From NCBI GenBank assembly GCA_963702575.1, contig CAVPCU010000009.1:1-39139 (forward strand): 39,139 nucleotides of DNA, read 5' to 3'. The DNA is from VRUE01 sp963702575. GTDB taxonomy: Bacteria; Actinomycetota; Thermoleophilia; Solirubrobacterales; 70-9. This document shows, one piece after another, positions 1-7,505 of the stretch. Under the pieces are notes generated by a model that was not told the DNA's origin, did not search any database, and saw nothing but the letters and a program-made list of their open reading frames with translations. Every line of letters starts with the position of its first letter. The first letter of the stretch is position 1. Position numbers and translations under genes: made by a program.

Positions 1-118
1 CCTGCTCGGCGAGCATCTCCTCGACCCCGACGCGGACGCGCTCGATCTCCTCGTGCAGCCGGGCGCGGGCCTGCTCTGCGGCGAGGGACGGGTCGTGGGT
101 AGAGCTCACCGGCAGCAT
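1..118 (-). CDS. Partial hypothetical protein, N-terminal end only
   Basis: Only the first 39 codons are inside the window; the gene runs off the left edge. Reading the minus strand from ATG at 118 (or GTG at 109, same frame) gives a hydrophilic start followed by a Glu/Arg/Ala-rich stretch with heptad-like spacing (ARLHEEIERVRVGVEEML), which suggests an alpha-helix or coiled coil. There is no signal peptide. It is co-directional with the FHA gene 43 bp upstream. The family is not recognised; the frame is supported mainly by codon use and by being open to the edge. Confidence 0.55.
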   Translation of the reverse strand, partial: MLPVSSTHDPSLAAEQARARLHEEIERVRVGVEEMLAEQ

Positions 119-161
119 GCTACGGGCGCCGGTGGCCGGAATTTGCGGCTCTTGGGCTGGC

Positions 162-761
162 TCAGCCTTCGAGCACGAAGAGGTGGTAGCGGCCGACGGT
201 CAGCTCGTCCCCGTCGCCGAGCTTGCCCCACTCGACCAGCTCGCCGTTGACGAAGACGCCGTTGAGGCTGCGGTCGTCGAGCACGCGCAGCGAGGAATCG
301 GCTTCGGAGACGATCAGCGCGTGGCGGCGGGAGACGCTGGGGTCGTCGAGGCGAACGTCGGCGGCGACGCTGCGGCCGATCCGCGTCCAGCCGGGCCTGA
401 CCGGGACGACGTGGGTTTCGCTGTCCTCGTCGCGGTAGGCGAGGCGGCGGACACCGGCGGCGAGCTTGGCCCGCACCTCGTCGAGCCACTCGGCGACATC
501 GGCTTCCTCGGTCACCTCGTACTCGATCGTGGTCGCGCCGTGCTCCTGCATCGACTCGAAGATCGAGTCGAGCCGGAAGATCGAGGCGCCGCAACGCGGG
601 CACTCCGGCATGCGGTCGTTCTCGTGCAGAGCCAGATGCGAGCCGCACTCGAGGCAGAAGTACGTACCCGGGCCGGGAAAGGTCCCGGTCGCAAAGCTCT
701 CAGAAACAGGGCTGGGGGTGGCCGTGATGGCGATGGCTGGCTCCTTTCGGCGCCTCCGCAA
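162..761 (-). CDS. Zinc-ribbon and FHA domain protein
   Basis: Likely a phosphothreonine-reading signalling adaptor. Residues 36-57 form a four-cysteine zinc ribbon (CLEC...CPRC). An acidic linker follows, then a forkhead-associated domain from about residue 118 to the end, with the conserved GR (129-130), SRRH (144-147) and NG (167-168, 172-173) positions that bind phosphothreonine. No membrane segment is visible. The frame has no ATG: it can begin at TTG 761, but a good Shine-Dalgarno (AAAGGAG, about 742-748) lies inside it, so the true start may be a rare codon near 735. Partner kinases are not in the window. Domain call is firm; start is not. Confidence 0.85.
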   Translation of the reverse strand: MRRRRKEPAIAITATPSPVSESFATGTFPGPGTYFCLECGSHLALHENDRMPECPRCGASIFRLDSIFESMQEHGATTIEYEVTEEADVAEWLDEVRAKLAAGVRRLAYRDEDSETHVVPVRPGWTRIGRSVAADVRLDDPSVSRRHALIVSEADSSLRVLDDRSLNGVFVNGELVEWGKLGDGDELTVGRYHLFVLEG

Positions 762-865
762 AGCGATCGTAACTCGCCGGGCGACGGCTTCGCATCGGGG
801 ATTTGCCGCAGCTCTACCCGATTTCGGCTTGGCTAACTCGCCCAGACACTAGAATCGCGCCGCCG

Positions 866-1381
866 ATGGGCCCAGTCAGCGCAGAGACCGAGATCGACGT
901 TTCCCGCGAGCGCGTTTACGCGGCGCTCGGCGACATGGCGCTGCGGCCCGCCTTCACCGACCACTTCGTCGACGGTTTCCACCTGACCCGGATCGATTCG
1001 ACCGGCGTTGGCGCCGGCGCCCGCTTTCGCCTGCGGCTGAGGCCGCGCCCGATCTGGACGGACACGACGATCGCCGAGCTGCGGCCGCCCCACCGGATCG
1101 TCGAGCGGGGGCGCTGCGGCCGCGTCAACCGCATCCCCGCGACCACGGTCTGGGAGCTGACCGAGGGGGCCGGCTCGCTGACCAGGGTCCGCGTCTCGCA
1201 CTGGACCGAGCCGAACCATCTCGACCGGGCGCTGGAGCGCCTCTCGGGCGCCTCGATGCGGCTGGAGCGGGACTGGAGCCAGGCGCTGAGGCGCCTGCGC
1301 GATCTGCTCGAGTCGGGCGAGCCGGCGCCCCAGCGCGTTGGCGTCGCCGGCGGCAACACCCACGCGACCGGCATCCCGTAG
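866..1381 (+). CDS. SRPBCC (START-like) family protein
   Basis: A 171-residue protein with the polyketide cyclase/START-like pattern: an N-terminal strand 'AETEIDVSRERVYAALGD', a central beta-rich part (GARFRLRLRPRP, RIVERGRCGRV) and a long C-terminal helix (LDRALERLSGASMRLERDWSQALRRL is its core). Such proteins bind hydrophobic ligands or act as cyclases or chaperones; the ligand cannot be read from sequence. ATG 866 was chosen because the Bet v1-like strand starts right after it; an upstream in-frame ATG at 803 adds an unlikely tail. It sits alone between the divergent FHA gene and the lipoprotein gene 39 bp downstream. Confidence 0.8.
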   Translation: MGPVSAETEIDVSRERVYAALGDMALRPAFTDHFVDGFHLTRIDSTGVGAGARFRLRLRPRPIWTDTTIAELRPPHRIVERGRCGRVNRIPATTVWELTEGAGSLTRVRVSHWTEPNHLDRALERLSGASMRLERDWSQALRRLRDLLESGEPAPQRVGVAGGNTHATGIP

Positions 1382-1419
1382 GACGGGCTGCCGAGCGCCT
1401 TTATAGACTCACGCCGCCG

Positions 1420-1968
1420 ATGACCCGACCCCGTCGCCTCCTGCCCGCGCTGCTCGCCGCGCTCGCCTTCGCCGCGCTCGCACTCGGCGTCTCCGCCTGC
1501 GGCTACTCGAGCGACTCGAAGGATGTCGTCGAGGGCCAGTCGGTCTCGCTCGGCGAACTCAACTACACGGTGGTCTTTTCGCGCTACCTCAACCCCAACG
1601 ACAACGAGGACTCCGCCTACCTGGTTGGCCAGCCTCAGTTGGCGCCTGGATACAGCTACTTCGGCGTCTTCATGCAGGTCCAGAACGAAAGCAGCAAGCC
1701 CCAGTCGCTCCCGCGGAACCTGGAAATCACCGACGCCGAACACAAGAGCTACCACTCGCTCGGCAGCGAAAGCCTCTACGCGCTGCCCTTCGGCGGCGAA
1801 GTGGAACCCGAAGAACAGGTTCCGGTGCTCGACTCGACTCCCCAGCAGGGCCCGATCGAGGGCTCCCTCGCCCTCTTCAAGCTCTCCGAAGAAGCCTCGG
1901 CCAACCGCCCGCTGACGCTGCACATCCCCGGGCCCGAAGGCCCCGCCGAAGTCACGCTCGACCTCTAA
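1420..1968 (+). CDS. Secreted lipoprotein, DUF4352-like
   Basis: A 182-residue exported lipoprotein. Residues 1-27 are a classic lipoprotein signal: positive start MTRPRR, hydrophobic core, and lipobox GVSAC with the lipidated Cys at 27. The mature part has an immunoglobulin-like, beta-strand-rich look (LNYTVVFSRYL, YSYFGVFMQVQNES, LEITDAEHKSYH) that resembles the DUF4352/telokin-like extracytoplasmic domain; molecular role unknown. It is convergent with the PBP gene and separated from it by a palindromic hairpin at 1974-2025. Lipidation is well supported; the family assignment is tentative. Confidence 0.8.
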   Translation: MTRPRRLLPALLAALAFAALALGVSACGYSSDSKDVVEGQSVSLGELNYTVVFSRYLNPNDNEDSAYLVGQPQLAPGYSYFGVFMQVQNESSKPQSLPRNLEITDAEHKSYHSLGSESLYALPFGGEVEPEEQVPVLDSTPQQGPIEGSLALFKLSEEASANRPLTLHIPGPEGPAEVTLDL

Positions 1969-1973
1969 CACCT

Positions 1974-2025
1974 CGCCGACGGGCCGATTTCGGTCGCTTT
2001 ACGTCCTGTTTTAGGCCCGTCGGCG
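1974..2025 (+). repeat. Hairpin element copy 1, probable bidirectional terminator
   Basis: A 12-bp perfect stem (CGCCGACGGGCC at 1974-1985 with its complement at 2014-2025) closes a 28-nt loop ending in GTTTTA. It starts 6 bp after the lipoprotein stop and ends 4 bp before the PBP stop on the other strand, so it probably terminates both genes. A second copy lies at 31684-31734: stems are identical and 46 of 51 positions agree overall, including most of the loop, which a plain terminator would not need. Confidence 0.7.
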
Positions 2026-2029
2026 GGGT

Positions 2030-3751
2030 TCAGAGGCCGGCGGAGAGAATCTGGCTGGCGACGGGCGCGGCGACTTCGCCGCCCGCCGCTTCGGCTTCGA
2101 TCAGCAGCACGCCGACCGCCAGCCGCGCCTTTTCGGCCGGGGCGAAGGCGGCGAACCAGGCGTCCTTGATCTGTTCGGGGTTTTCTTCGCCTTCCTGGCC
2201 GGGCTTGGGGCCGAGCTCGGCGGTGCCGGTCTTGCCGGCGACCTGGGCCTGGGGGATCGCACCGGCGGTGCCGGTTCCTTCGGTGACCACGCCGATCATC
2301 AGTTCGGTCAGCTCCTCGGCGGTCCGCTTCGACATCGCCCGCACCGGCTTGGCTTCCGGCCGCAGCTTCGGGTTGAGGACGAGCGAGGTCGGCATGCGGA
2401 CGCCGTCGTTGCCGATCGCCTGGGCGACGGTCGCCATCTGCAGCGGCGTCGCCAGCACTTCGCCCTGGCCGATCGCGCTGACGCCGAGGTCGAGTTCGTC
2501 GCCGATCTGCTTCGGGATCGTCGATTCGGGCGGTTCGACTTCGGCGACGACTTCCGGCGCGTAGAGGGTCAGCGGCGAGTTGAAGCCGAAGCCTTCCGCC
2601 GTCGCGACCAGTTCGTCGTTGCCGATCTTCGGCCCGAGCGGGGCGAAGTCGGCGTTGCACGACTCGGCGAAGGCCTGGCGGAAGGTGCCGCCGCAGTACT
2701 CGCCGTTGGCGTTGTTGATGAAGCGCCCGCCGACGTCGACGCCGTTGACGATTTCGAATTCGTCGTCGAGGGAGACGACCCCCTTTTCCAGCGCTGCCGT
2801 GGTGGTGATCATCTTGAAGGTCGAGCCCGGCGGCTGGGGCGCGGAGAAGGCCTGGCCGGCGAGGGCGCGGACGTCGCCCGTGCGGGCGTCGAGCACGGCC
2901 ACGCCGCCGGCCCGCCCGGCGAGGGCGGAGACCGCTTCGCTCTGCAGCGTGGGGTCGATCGTCGTCTTCACCGGCGTGCCGGGCTGGGGCTTGGCCTGCG
3001 CGATGACCCTCGCCGAGCTGCCGTCGTCCTTCACGGCGAGCAGCGAGCCGCCTGGCTTGCCGGCGAGGCGCGAGTTGAACGCCTGCTCGACGCCGCTGAT
3101 CCCCACCGGCGTTTCGGGGGGGAAGCCGTGGCGGGCGAGGAGGGCCTCTTCTTCTTCGCCGGCCATGCCGACTTCGCCGGTGACGTCGATCGCGTCGCTG
3201 CCAAGCGGGTGTTCGCGCGCGTCGGCGGGCCCTTCGGCGAGGACGCTGCCGTCGCGGGCGAGGATCGGCGCGCGGGGGGCGAGGTCGACCCGGTTCTCGA
3301 GGTGCTCGCCGCGCTTCAGGCCGGGGAAGACGAGGCTCGGGTCCCAGACGACGCCGCCTTCGGCGAAGGGCAGGTCGAGGTCGGCTTCGACCGTGCCGAA
3401 GGCGACCGTGCCGGCGGTGACTGGGACGGCGACGGCCCCACTGGCGGGATCGCGCGGATTGCCGGCGTCGAGCGTCCGCAGCGTCGCGATCTCAGCGGCT
3501 TCCCTGTACTTCCCCGCGAATTCCTTTTCGTCAACTTCAGCCCGGGACGCTTCGTTCAGCTCTTCGTACATCGCCCCGAAGTCGTCTCTTTCCCAAGCTC
3601 TAACGAAGCGCGTGGCCGCGTCCTTCTCGGGTGATCCCGGGGTGCCAGCCGACGCCCCGACGACGAACGCGACGATCGCGATGACCGTCAACGGCAGCGC
3701 ACGGGTGACCAGACGGCGACGCCGCTCTACCTCGGTCGGCAGCGTGTTCAC
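2030..3751 (-). CDS. Class B penicillin-binding protein (peptidoglycan transpeptidase)
   Basis: A D,D-transpeptidase that cross-links peptidoglycan at the outer face of the membrane, 573 residues. One N-terminal membrane anchor (about 18-36), then an NTF2-like domain (about 43-135, as in MecA-type PBPs), a dimerisation/linker region, and the transpeptidase domain with all three motifs: SxxK at S310-K313 (PGSTFK), SxN at S364-N366 (SCN) and KTG at 507-509 (AGKTGT). It resembles the actinobacterial PbpA/FtsI group and is not a class A enzyme, because no glycosyltransferase is present. ATG 3751 precedes the anchor directly. An IS630 element now ends 18 bp upstream of the start, so the native upstream region is gone; the MarP-like gene probably preceded it in an operon. 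Confidence 0.92.
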   Translation of the reverse strand: MNTLPTEVERRRRLVTRALPLTVIAIVAFVVGASAGTPGSPEKDAATRFVRAWERDDFGAMYEELNEASRAEVDEKEFAGKYREAAEIATLRTLDAGNPRDPASGAVAVPVTAGTVAFGTVEADLDLPFAEGGVVWDPSLVFPGLKRGEHLENRVDLAPRAPILARDGSVLAEGPADAREHPLGSDAIDVTGEVGMAGEEEEALLARHGFPPETPVGISGVEQAFNSRLAGKPGGSLLAVKDDGSSARVIAQAKPQPGTPVKTTIDPTLQSEAVSALAGRAGGVAVLDARTGDVRALAGQAFSAPQPPGSTFKMITTTAALEKGVVSLDDEFEIVNGVDVGGRFINNANGEYCGGTFRQAFAESCNADFAPLGPKIGNDELVATAEGFGFNSPLTLYAPEVVAEVEPPESTIPKQIGDELDLGVSAIGQGEVLATPLQMATVAQAIGNDGVRMPTSLVLNPKLRPEAKPVRAMSKRTAEELTELMIGVVTEGTGTAGAIPQAQVAGKTGTAELGPKPGQEGEENPEQIKDAWFAAFAPAEKARLAVGVLLIEAEAAGGEVAAPVASQILSAGL

Positions 3752-3768
3752 TGCGCGGAAATCTAGTG

Positions 3769-4851
3769 CTAGTGACCTGAGTCATTGATCCGCTGGCAGT
3801 AGGAGGCGAGGCTGTCGAGGATCTCATCGGCGCTCTTGTGCCAGACGTAGGGCTTGGGCTCGTCGTTCCAGTTGGCGATCCAGGTGCGGATCGAGGCGAC
3901 CAGGTCGCGAACCGAGCGGTGAGAGCCGCGCTTGATCCACTTCGTGGTCAGCTCGGCGAACCAGCGCTCGACCAGATTCAGCCAGGAGCTGTAGGTGGGC
4001 GTGAAGTGCAGGGTGAAGCGCGGATGCCGCTTGAGCCAGCGCTGGATCGAGGGGGTCTTGTGGGTTGAGGAGTTGTCGAGCACGACGTGGACGTCGAGGT
4101 GCTCGGGCACCGCGCTCTCGATCAGATTGAGGAACTTGCGGAACTCCTCGGCGCGGTGACGGGGCGTCATGTCGGCGATCACCTGCCCGGAGGCGACATC
4201 GAGCGCGGCATAGAGGTTGGTGGTGCCGTTGCGCAGGTAGTCGTGGGTCTGGCGCTCGGGCACGCCCGGCATCAGCGGCAGGATCGGCGCGGAGCGCTCC
4301 AGCGCCTGGATCTGGGACTTCTCATCGACGCAGAGCACCACCGCCGCTTCGGGCGGATTGAGGTAGAGGCCAACGATGTCTCTCACCTTGTCGACGAACT
4401 GCGGGTCGGGCGAGAGCTTGAAGTGCTCGGTGCGGTGGGGCTTCAGCCCGAAGGCCCGCCAGATCCGGCTGATCGCCGTCTGGCTCATCCCGGTCGCCGC
4501 AGCCATCGATCTGGTCGACCAGTGGGTCGCATTCGGGGGCTGCTCCTCCAGGGTCTTGACGATCACCCGCTCGATCTCCTCGTCGCCGATTTGCCGGGGC
4601 TTGCCCGGCCGCGGCTCGTCGTGCAGGCCGTCGAAGCCCTGACGGGCGAAGCGGCCCCTCCAGCGGCCCACCGTCTGCGTGCTGCAGCCCAAGCGGGCCG
4701 CGATGTCCTTGCTCTTCTCCCCGTCGGCTGACGCCAAGACGATCCGGCAGCGCAGCGCCAAGGCCTGGGCGCTCTTCGGGCGCCTGGCCCAGCGCTCGAG
4801 CACCTCGCGCTCCTCGCCTTTCAACACGACCTCTACCGCATGTCCAGCCAT
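3769..4851 (-). CDS. IS630 family transposase, copy 1
   Basis: A 360-residue DDE transposase. The N-terminal part (about 10-110) is a helix-turn-helix region (DIAARLGCSTQTVGRWRGRF), and the C-terminal DDE_3 catalytic domain shows Asp in VLCVDEKSQ, Asp in HVVLDNSS and Glu in WLNLVERWF. ATG 4851 follows a GGAGG Shine-Dalgarno by 6 nt; a TTG 12 bp upstream is the alternative. The stop codon TAG is made from the duplicated target TA plus one flanking base (3769), so the element supplies no complete stop of its own. The protein is identical to the one encoded at 31820-32902. It looks intact. Confidence 0.95.
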   Translation of the reverse strand: MAGHAVEVVLKGEEREVLERWARRPKSAQALALRCRIVLASADGEKSKDIAARLGCSTQTVGRWRGRFARQGFDGLHDEPRPGKPRQIGDEEIERVIVKTLEEQPPNATHWSTRSMAAATGMSQTAISRIWRAFGLKPHRTEHFKLSPDPQFVDKVRDIVGLYLNPPEAAVVLCVDEKSQIQALERSAPILPLMPGVPERQTHDYLRNGTTNLYAALDVASGQVIADMTPRHRAEEFRKFLNLIESAVPEHLDVHVVLDNSSTHKTPSIQRWLKRHPRFTLHFTPTYSSWLNLVERWFAELTTKWIKRGSHRSVRDLVASIRTWIANWNDEPKPYVWHKSADEILDSLASYCQRINDSGH

Positions 4852-4934
4852 GACCGCCTCCAATCGTCGCTTGCGCTGGCGACGACTTCGACGGGGGCGG
4901 GGATGGACCTGCGAACTAACGACTCAGGTCACTA
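3770..4934 (-). mobile_element. IS630 family insertion sequence, copy 1
   Basis: The 1165-bp element includes its TA duplications at 3770-3771 and 4933-4934. Terminal inverted repeats read TAGTGACCTGAGTC, then one mismatch (A/G), then TT. It carries a single transposase gene on the minus strand. The length and the translated product match copy 2 (31737-32901), which lies in the opposite orientation; this indicates recent transposition. It lies 18 bp upstream of the PBP start codon and abuts the IS982 family element on its other side. Confidence 0.95.
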
Positions 4935-4935
4935 G

Positions 4936-5918
4936 ATGGTTGATTCCACGGCGAAGGCCGTGATCGAGGGATTCAATGCAGAGAGGCCGAAGTCGGCGGT
5001 GCCGAAGCAACCGTCGACCGAAAGGCCACGATGCACGCCGACCTCGACACTCTCTGCACCGTCGTTTATTGCACGGCGGACGATCTCCTGCCTGAGAAGC
5101 CCGGAAATGCCCGTCGCCGGGTCACCGACGCGGAGGTCGCCACGCTCTGCGTCGCCCAGGCGATCATGGGCATCCCCTCCGATCGCCGCTTCCTCGCCGT
5201 CGCCCGTAAACACCTGTGCGATCTCTTCCCCGAGTTGCCCCAGCAGCCTGGCTTCCACAAGCGCAGAGCCCGCCTGGCCGAGACGATCGAGTGGCTCATC
5301 GGCGTCTTTGCCGCCGGGTCTCCGGGCTTCCACGACGACGTGCTGCTCATCGACTCGACCCCCTTGGAGTGCGCCCGCTCTGTGGAGACGACACGACGCT
5401 CGGCTCTTGCAGACGCTGCCGACTACGGCTACTGCGCCTCACACTCTCGCTTCTTTTGGGGCTTTCGCCTGCACGGCCTCTTCGCGCCCGACGGCACCCC
5501 CAAGGCCTTCGCCCTCGCTTCTCCCAAGCGCGACGAGCGCGAGGTGGGGATCGAGCTGCTTGAACGCGCCAACCGAGCCGGCGGGGAGATCGTCATTGGT
5601 GACAAGGGCTACGCCGGCAGGGACTTCGCCGAGGCGGTCGGCCACCTCGACGCCACGATCGTCAGGCCGGCTCGAAAGGACGAGCCCGACAGCGCCATTC
5701 ACCTCGCTCCGATCCGCCAGCGGATCGAGTCGATCTTTTGGACCTGCAAGGACATCCTCACCCTCGAGCGCCATGGCGCTCGCACCCTGCACAACCTGCG
5801 CGTTCGCATCGCCCAGCGCTTCCTGGCGCTGGCCGCATGCATCGCGCTCAACCACAGGCTCGGGCGTCCGAGCCGCGCCCTGGTCGACTACGTCGCCTGA
5901 AGGCGTGGAATCAACCAT
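4936..5918 (+). mobile_element. IS982 family insertion sequence
   Basis: A 983-bp element bounded by 15-bp perfect terminal inverted repeats (ATGGTTGATTCCACG at 4936-4950, its complement at 5904-5918). Both ends are flanked by CTAG (4932-4935 and 5919-5922), readable as a 4-bp target duplication; because CTAG is a palindrome it could equally be counted as part of the inverted repeat. The left CTAG contains the TA of the neighbouring IS630 end. A short hairpin (CACGGC/GCCGTG, 4947-4962) just inside the left end may block incoming transcription. Confidence 0.88.
5031..5900 (+). CDS. IS982 family transposase
   Basis: A 289-residue DDE transposase, apparently complete. The N-terminal region (LDTLCTVVYCTADDLLPEKP, then a helical segment with LPQQPGFHKR) is typical of actinobacterial IS982 members. 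The catalytic triad is visible as Asp in LLIDSTPLEC, Asp in IGDKGYAGRDF and Glu in RQRIESIFWT; YGYCASHSRFFWG is a further family signature. The start ATG 5031 and the stop lie inside the inverted repeats. The gene points opposite to the adjacent IS630 transposase. Confidence 0.93.
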   Translation: MHADLDTLCTVVYCTADDLLPEKPGNARRRVTDAEVATLCVAQAIMGIPSDRRFLAVARKHLCDLFPELPQQPGFHKRRARLAETIEWLIGVFAAGSPGFHDDVLLIDSTPLECARSVETTRRSALADAADYGYCASHSRFFWGFRLHGLFAPDGTPKAFALASPKRDEREVGIELLERANRAGGEIVIGDKGYAGRDFAEAVGHLDATIVRPARKDEPDSAIHLAPIRQRIESIFWTCKDILTLERHGARTLHNLRVRIAQRFLALAACIALNHRLGRPSRALVDYVA

Positions 5919-5931
5919 CTAGGGGAAGCGG

Positions 5932-7074
5932 TCAGCCCGTGCAGGGGCCGGTGTCCACGGGTTCGCCGGCTTCGGAGAGGGCCGAAGCGACTATTTCGTC
6001 GGGAACGGCGAAGCCGCCGGGCGGGCCGGAGGTCGTCGCGGCGAAGACGGTTCCCATCACCTCGCCGCGGGCGTCGATCAGGGGGCCGCCGGAGTTGCCG
6101 CTGCGGACGCTGCCGCGGAGGGAGGCGATCGTGCGGCGGATCGGTCCATTGCCGTAGGAGTCGTCGCTGACCACCGAGCGGGTGTCGCCGATGCGGGCGG
6201 GAGCGAGCGCGAAGGGCCCGTTCTCCGGGTAGCCGAGCACGGCGCCTGCGGTGCCGCGCGGCGCTTGGGGTGCGAGCTGAAGCGGCGGCAGTTCGGCATC
6301 GACGCTGAGCAGGGCGAGGTCGTTCGCGGGGTCGTAGTGGACCGGCGTCGCGTCGAGCGTGGCACCGTCGTTGGTGGTGACCGTGGTGTCGCTCTCGCCG
6401 GCGACGACGTGGGCGTTGGTGACGACGATCCCGGGCGCCGCGAACCAGCCCGATCCCTCGACGCCGAGGCCGCAGGCGGTCCCCAGCACGCGCACGACGG
6501 AGCGCCCGGCGCGGCGCACGTCGGGGTCGGAGGCGATCGCCGCGTCTGGCGGCGCGACCGGCGTCGCCGGGCCGGCGATCGCCGGCGCCGGGTCGACCCG
6601 GTTGAGCGCGTCGAGGACGGGGCCGGAGGGCGGCAGGACGCGGTTGAGGTCGCGCAGGATCAGCGAACGCTGCACGTCGCCGCGGAGCTGGGCGGTGCCG
6701 GGGGCGTGCAGCGCCACAGCGCCGAGGACCCAGGCGACGCCGAGCGCCACCGCGGCCACCAGCGCGGCCCCACCGGCCCCGTCGGCCAGTCGCAGCGTGC
6801 GGCCGCGGATCAGGCGCGAGCGCAGGCCGAGCGCCAGGCTCTCGAGGGTGATGGCGACCGCCGCGCCGGCGAGCAGCGCGCCGAGCGCCGCGAACAGGGG
6901 GGCATAGGGCGATTCCGCGCCTTCGCTGAGGACCAGCGGGCCGACCCTGCTGCCCGCCGCCGCCCCGGCGGCGAAACCCAGCAGCGTCAGCATCCCGACG
7001 ATCAGCCCCTGGCGGTAGCCCCAGAGGGCGAGGGCGACGGTGAAGGCGAGTATCGACCAGTCGAGAACGGTCAC
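5932..7074 (-). CDS. marP: MarP-like membrane serine protease (CvpA and trypsin-like domains)
   Basis: A periplasmic-facing serine protease anchored by a CvpA-like domain. From GTG 7074 (380 residues), four membrane segments lie within about 1-125, then a trypsin-like domain from about 190 with the triad His222 (TNAHVV), Asp252 (ANDLALL) and Ser328 (SGNSGGP). Cys201 and Cys378 match the position of the structural disulfide known in mycobacterial MarP, which helps maintain pH homeostasis under acid stress. GTG 7074 was chosen because the first membrane segment starts right there; an ATG 30 codons upstream would add a hydrophilic tail and overlap the divergent promoter. Before IS insertion its stop was about 29 bp from the PBP start, so the two were probably co-transcribed. 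Confidence 0.9.
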   Translation of the reverse strand: MTVLDWSILAFTVALALWGYRQGLIVGMLTLLGFAAGAAAGSRVGPLVLSEGAESPYAPLFAALGALLAGAAVAITLESLALGLRSRLIRGRTLRLADGAGGAALVAAVALGVAWVLGAVALHAPGTAQLRGDVQRSLILRDLNRVLPPSGPVLDALNRVDPAPAIAGPATPVAPPDAAIASDPDVRRAGRSVVRVLGTACGLGVEGSGWFAAPGIVVTNAHVVAGESDTTVTTNDGATLDATPVHYDPANDLALLSVDAELPPLQLAPQAPRGTAGAVLGYPENGPFALAPARIGDTRSVVSDDSYGNGPIRRTIASLRGSVRSGNSGGPLIDARGEVMGTVFAATTSGPPGGFAVPDEIVASALSEAGEPVDTGPCTG

Positions 7075-7111
7075 GCACGAATACAAGCAGGCCGGCCCGC
7101 GGGGCCCGCCA

Positions 7112-7126
7112 CTTACGTTCAGTAAG
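7112..7126. promoter_or_regulatory. Inverted repeat, probable HxlR operator
   Basis: CTTAC at 7112-7116 and GTAAG at 7122-7126 form a perfect 5+5 inverted repeat with a 5-nt spacer, midway between the divergent marP-like (7074) and HxlR (7138) starts. HxlR family regulators commonly bind TTAC/GTAA-type dyads near their own promoters, so autoregulation, and possibly control of the protease, is inferred. Confidence 0.5.
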
Positions 7127-7137
7127 CTGGTCAGACG

Positions 7138-7488
7138 GTGGCGGTCACCTCCGCGACAGAGCAACAGTCAGCGGCGCCGCCGGGCGTCTGCCCCCATTTC
7201 CACGCCGCGATCGAGCTGATCGGCAAGCGCTGGACGGGGGCAATCCTCTGCGCCCTCACCGAAGGCCCGCTGCGCTTCGGCGAGCTGGCCAAGGCGGTAC
7301 CCGGTCTCTCCGACCGCCTGCTCTCCCAGCGCCTGCGCGAGCTCGAGGGGGAAGGGCTGGTCCAGCGCGAAGTCGAACCCGGCTCGCCGGTGCGGGTCAC
7401 GTACTCGCTGACCGACTCCGGCGCCGGGCTCGGCCCGGCGATCCGCGAGCTGAAGTCGTGGGCGCGCCAATGGAAGCGCGCCGCCTAG
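7138..7488 (+). CDS. HxlR family winged-helix transcriptional regulator
   Basis: A 116-residue regulator covering the whole HxlR domain: CPHFHAAIELIGKRWTGAIL near the N-terminus, the recognition helix region LSDRLLSQRLRELEGEGLV, and the wing SPVRVTYSLTDSG. Cys19 sits at the position often used for thiol or aldehyde sensing in this family; whether it senses anything here is unknown. The start is GTG 7138. It is divergent from the MarP-like gene across a short intergenic region holding the CTTAC/GTAAG dyad, and lies 17 bp before xseA. Confidence 0.92.
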   Translation: MAVTSATEQQSAAPPGVCPHFHAAIELIGKRWTGAILCALTEGPLRFGELAKAVPGLSDRLLSQRLRELEGEGLVQREVEPGSPVRVTYSLTDSGAGLGPAIRELKSWARQWKRAA

Positions 7489-7505
7489 CCCTCTAGTCTC
7501 GCCCG

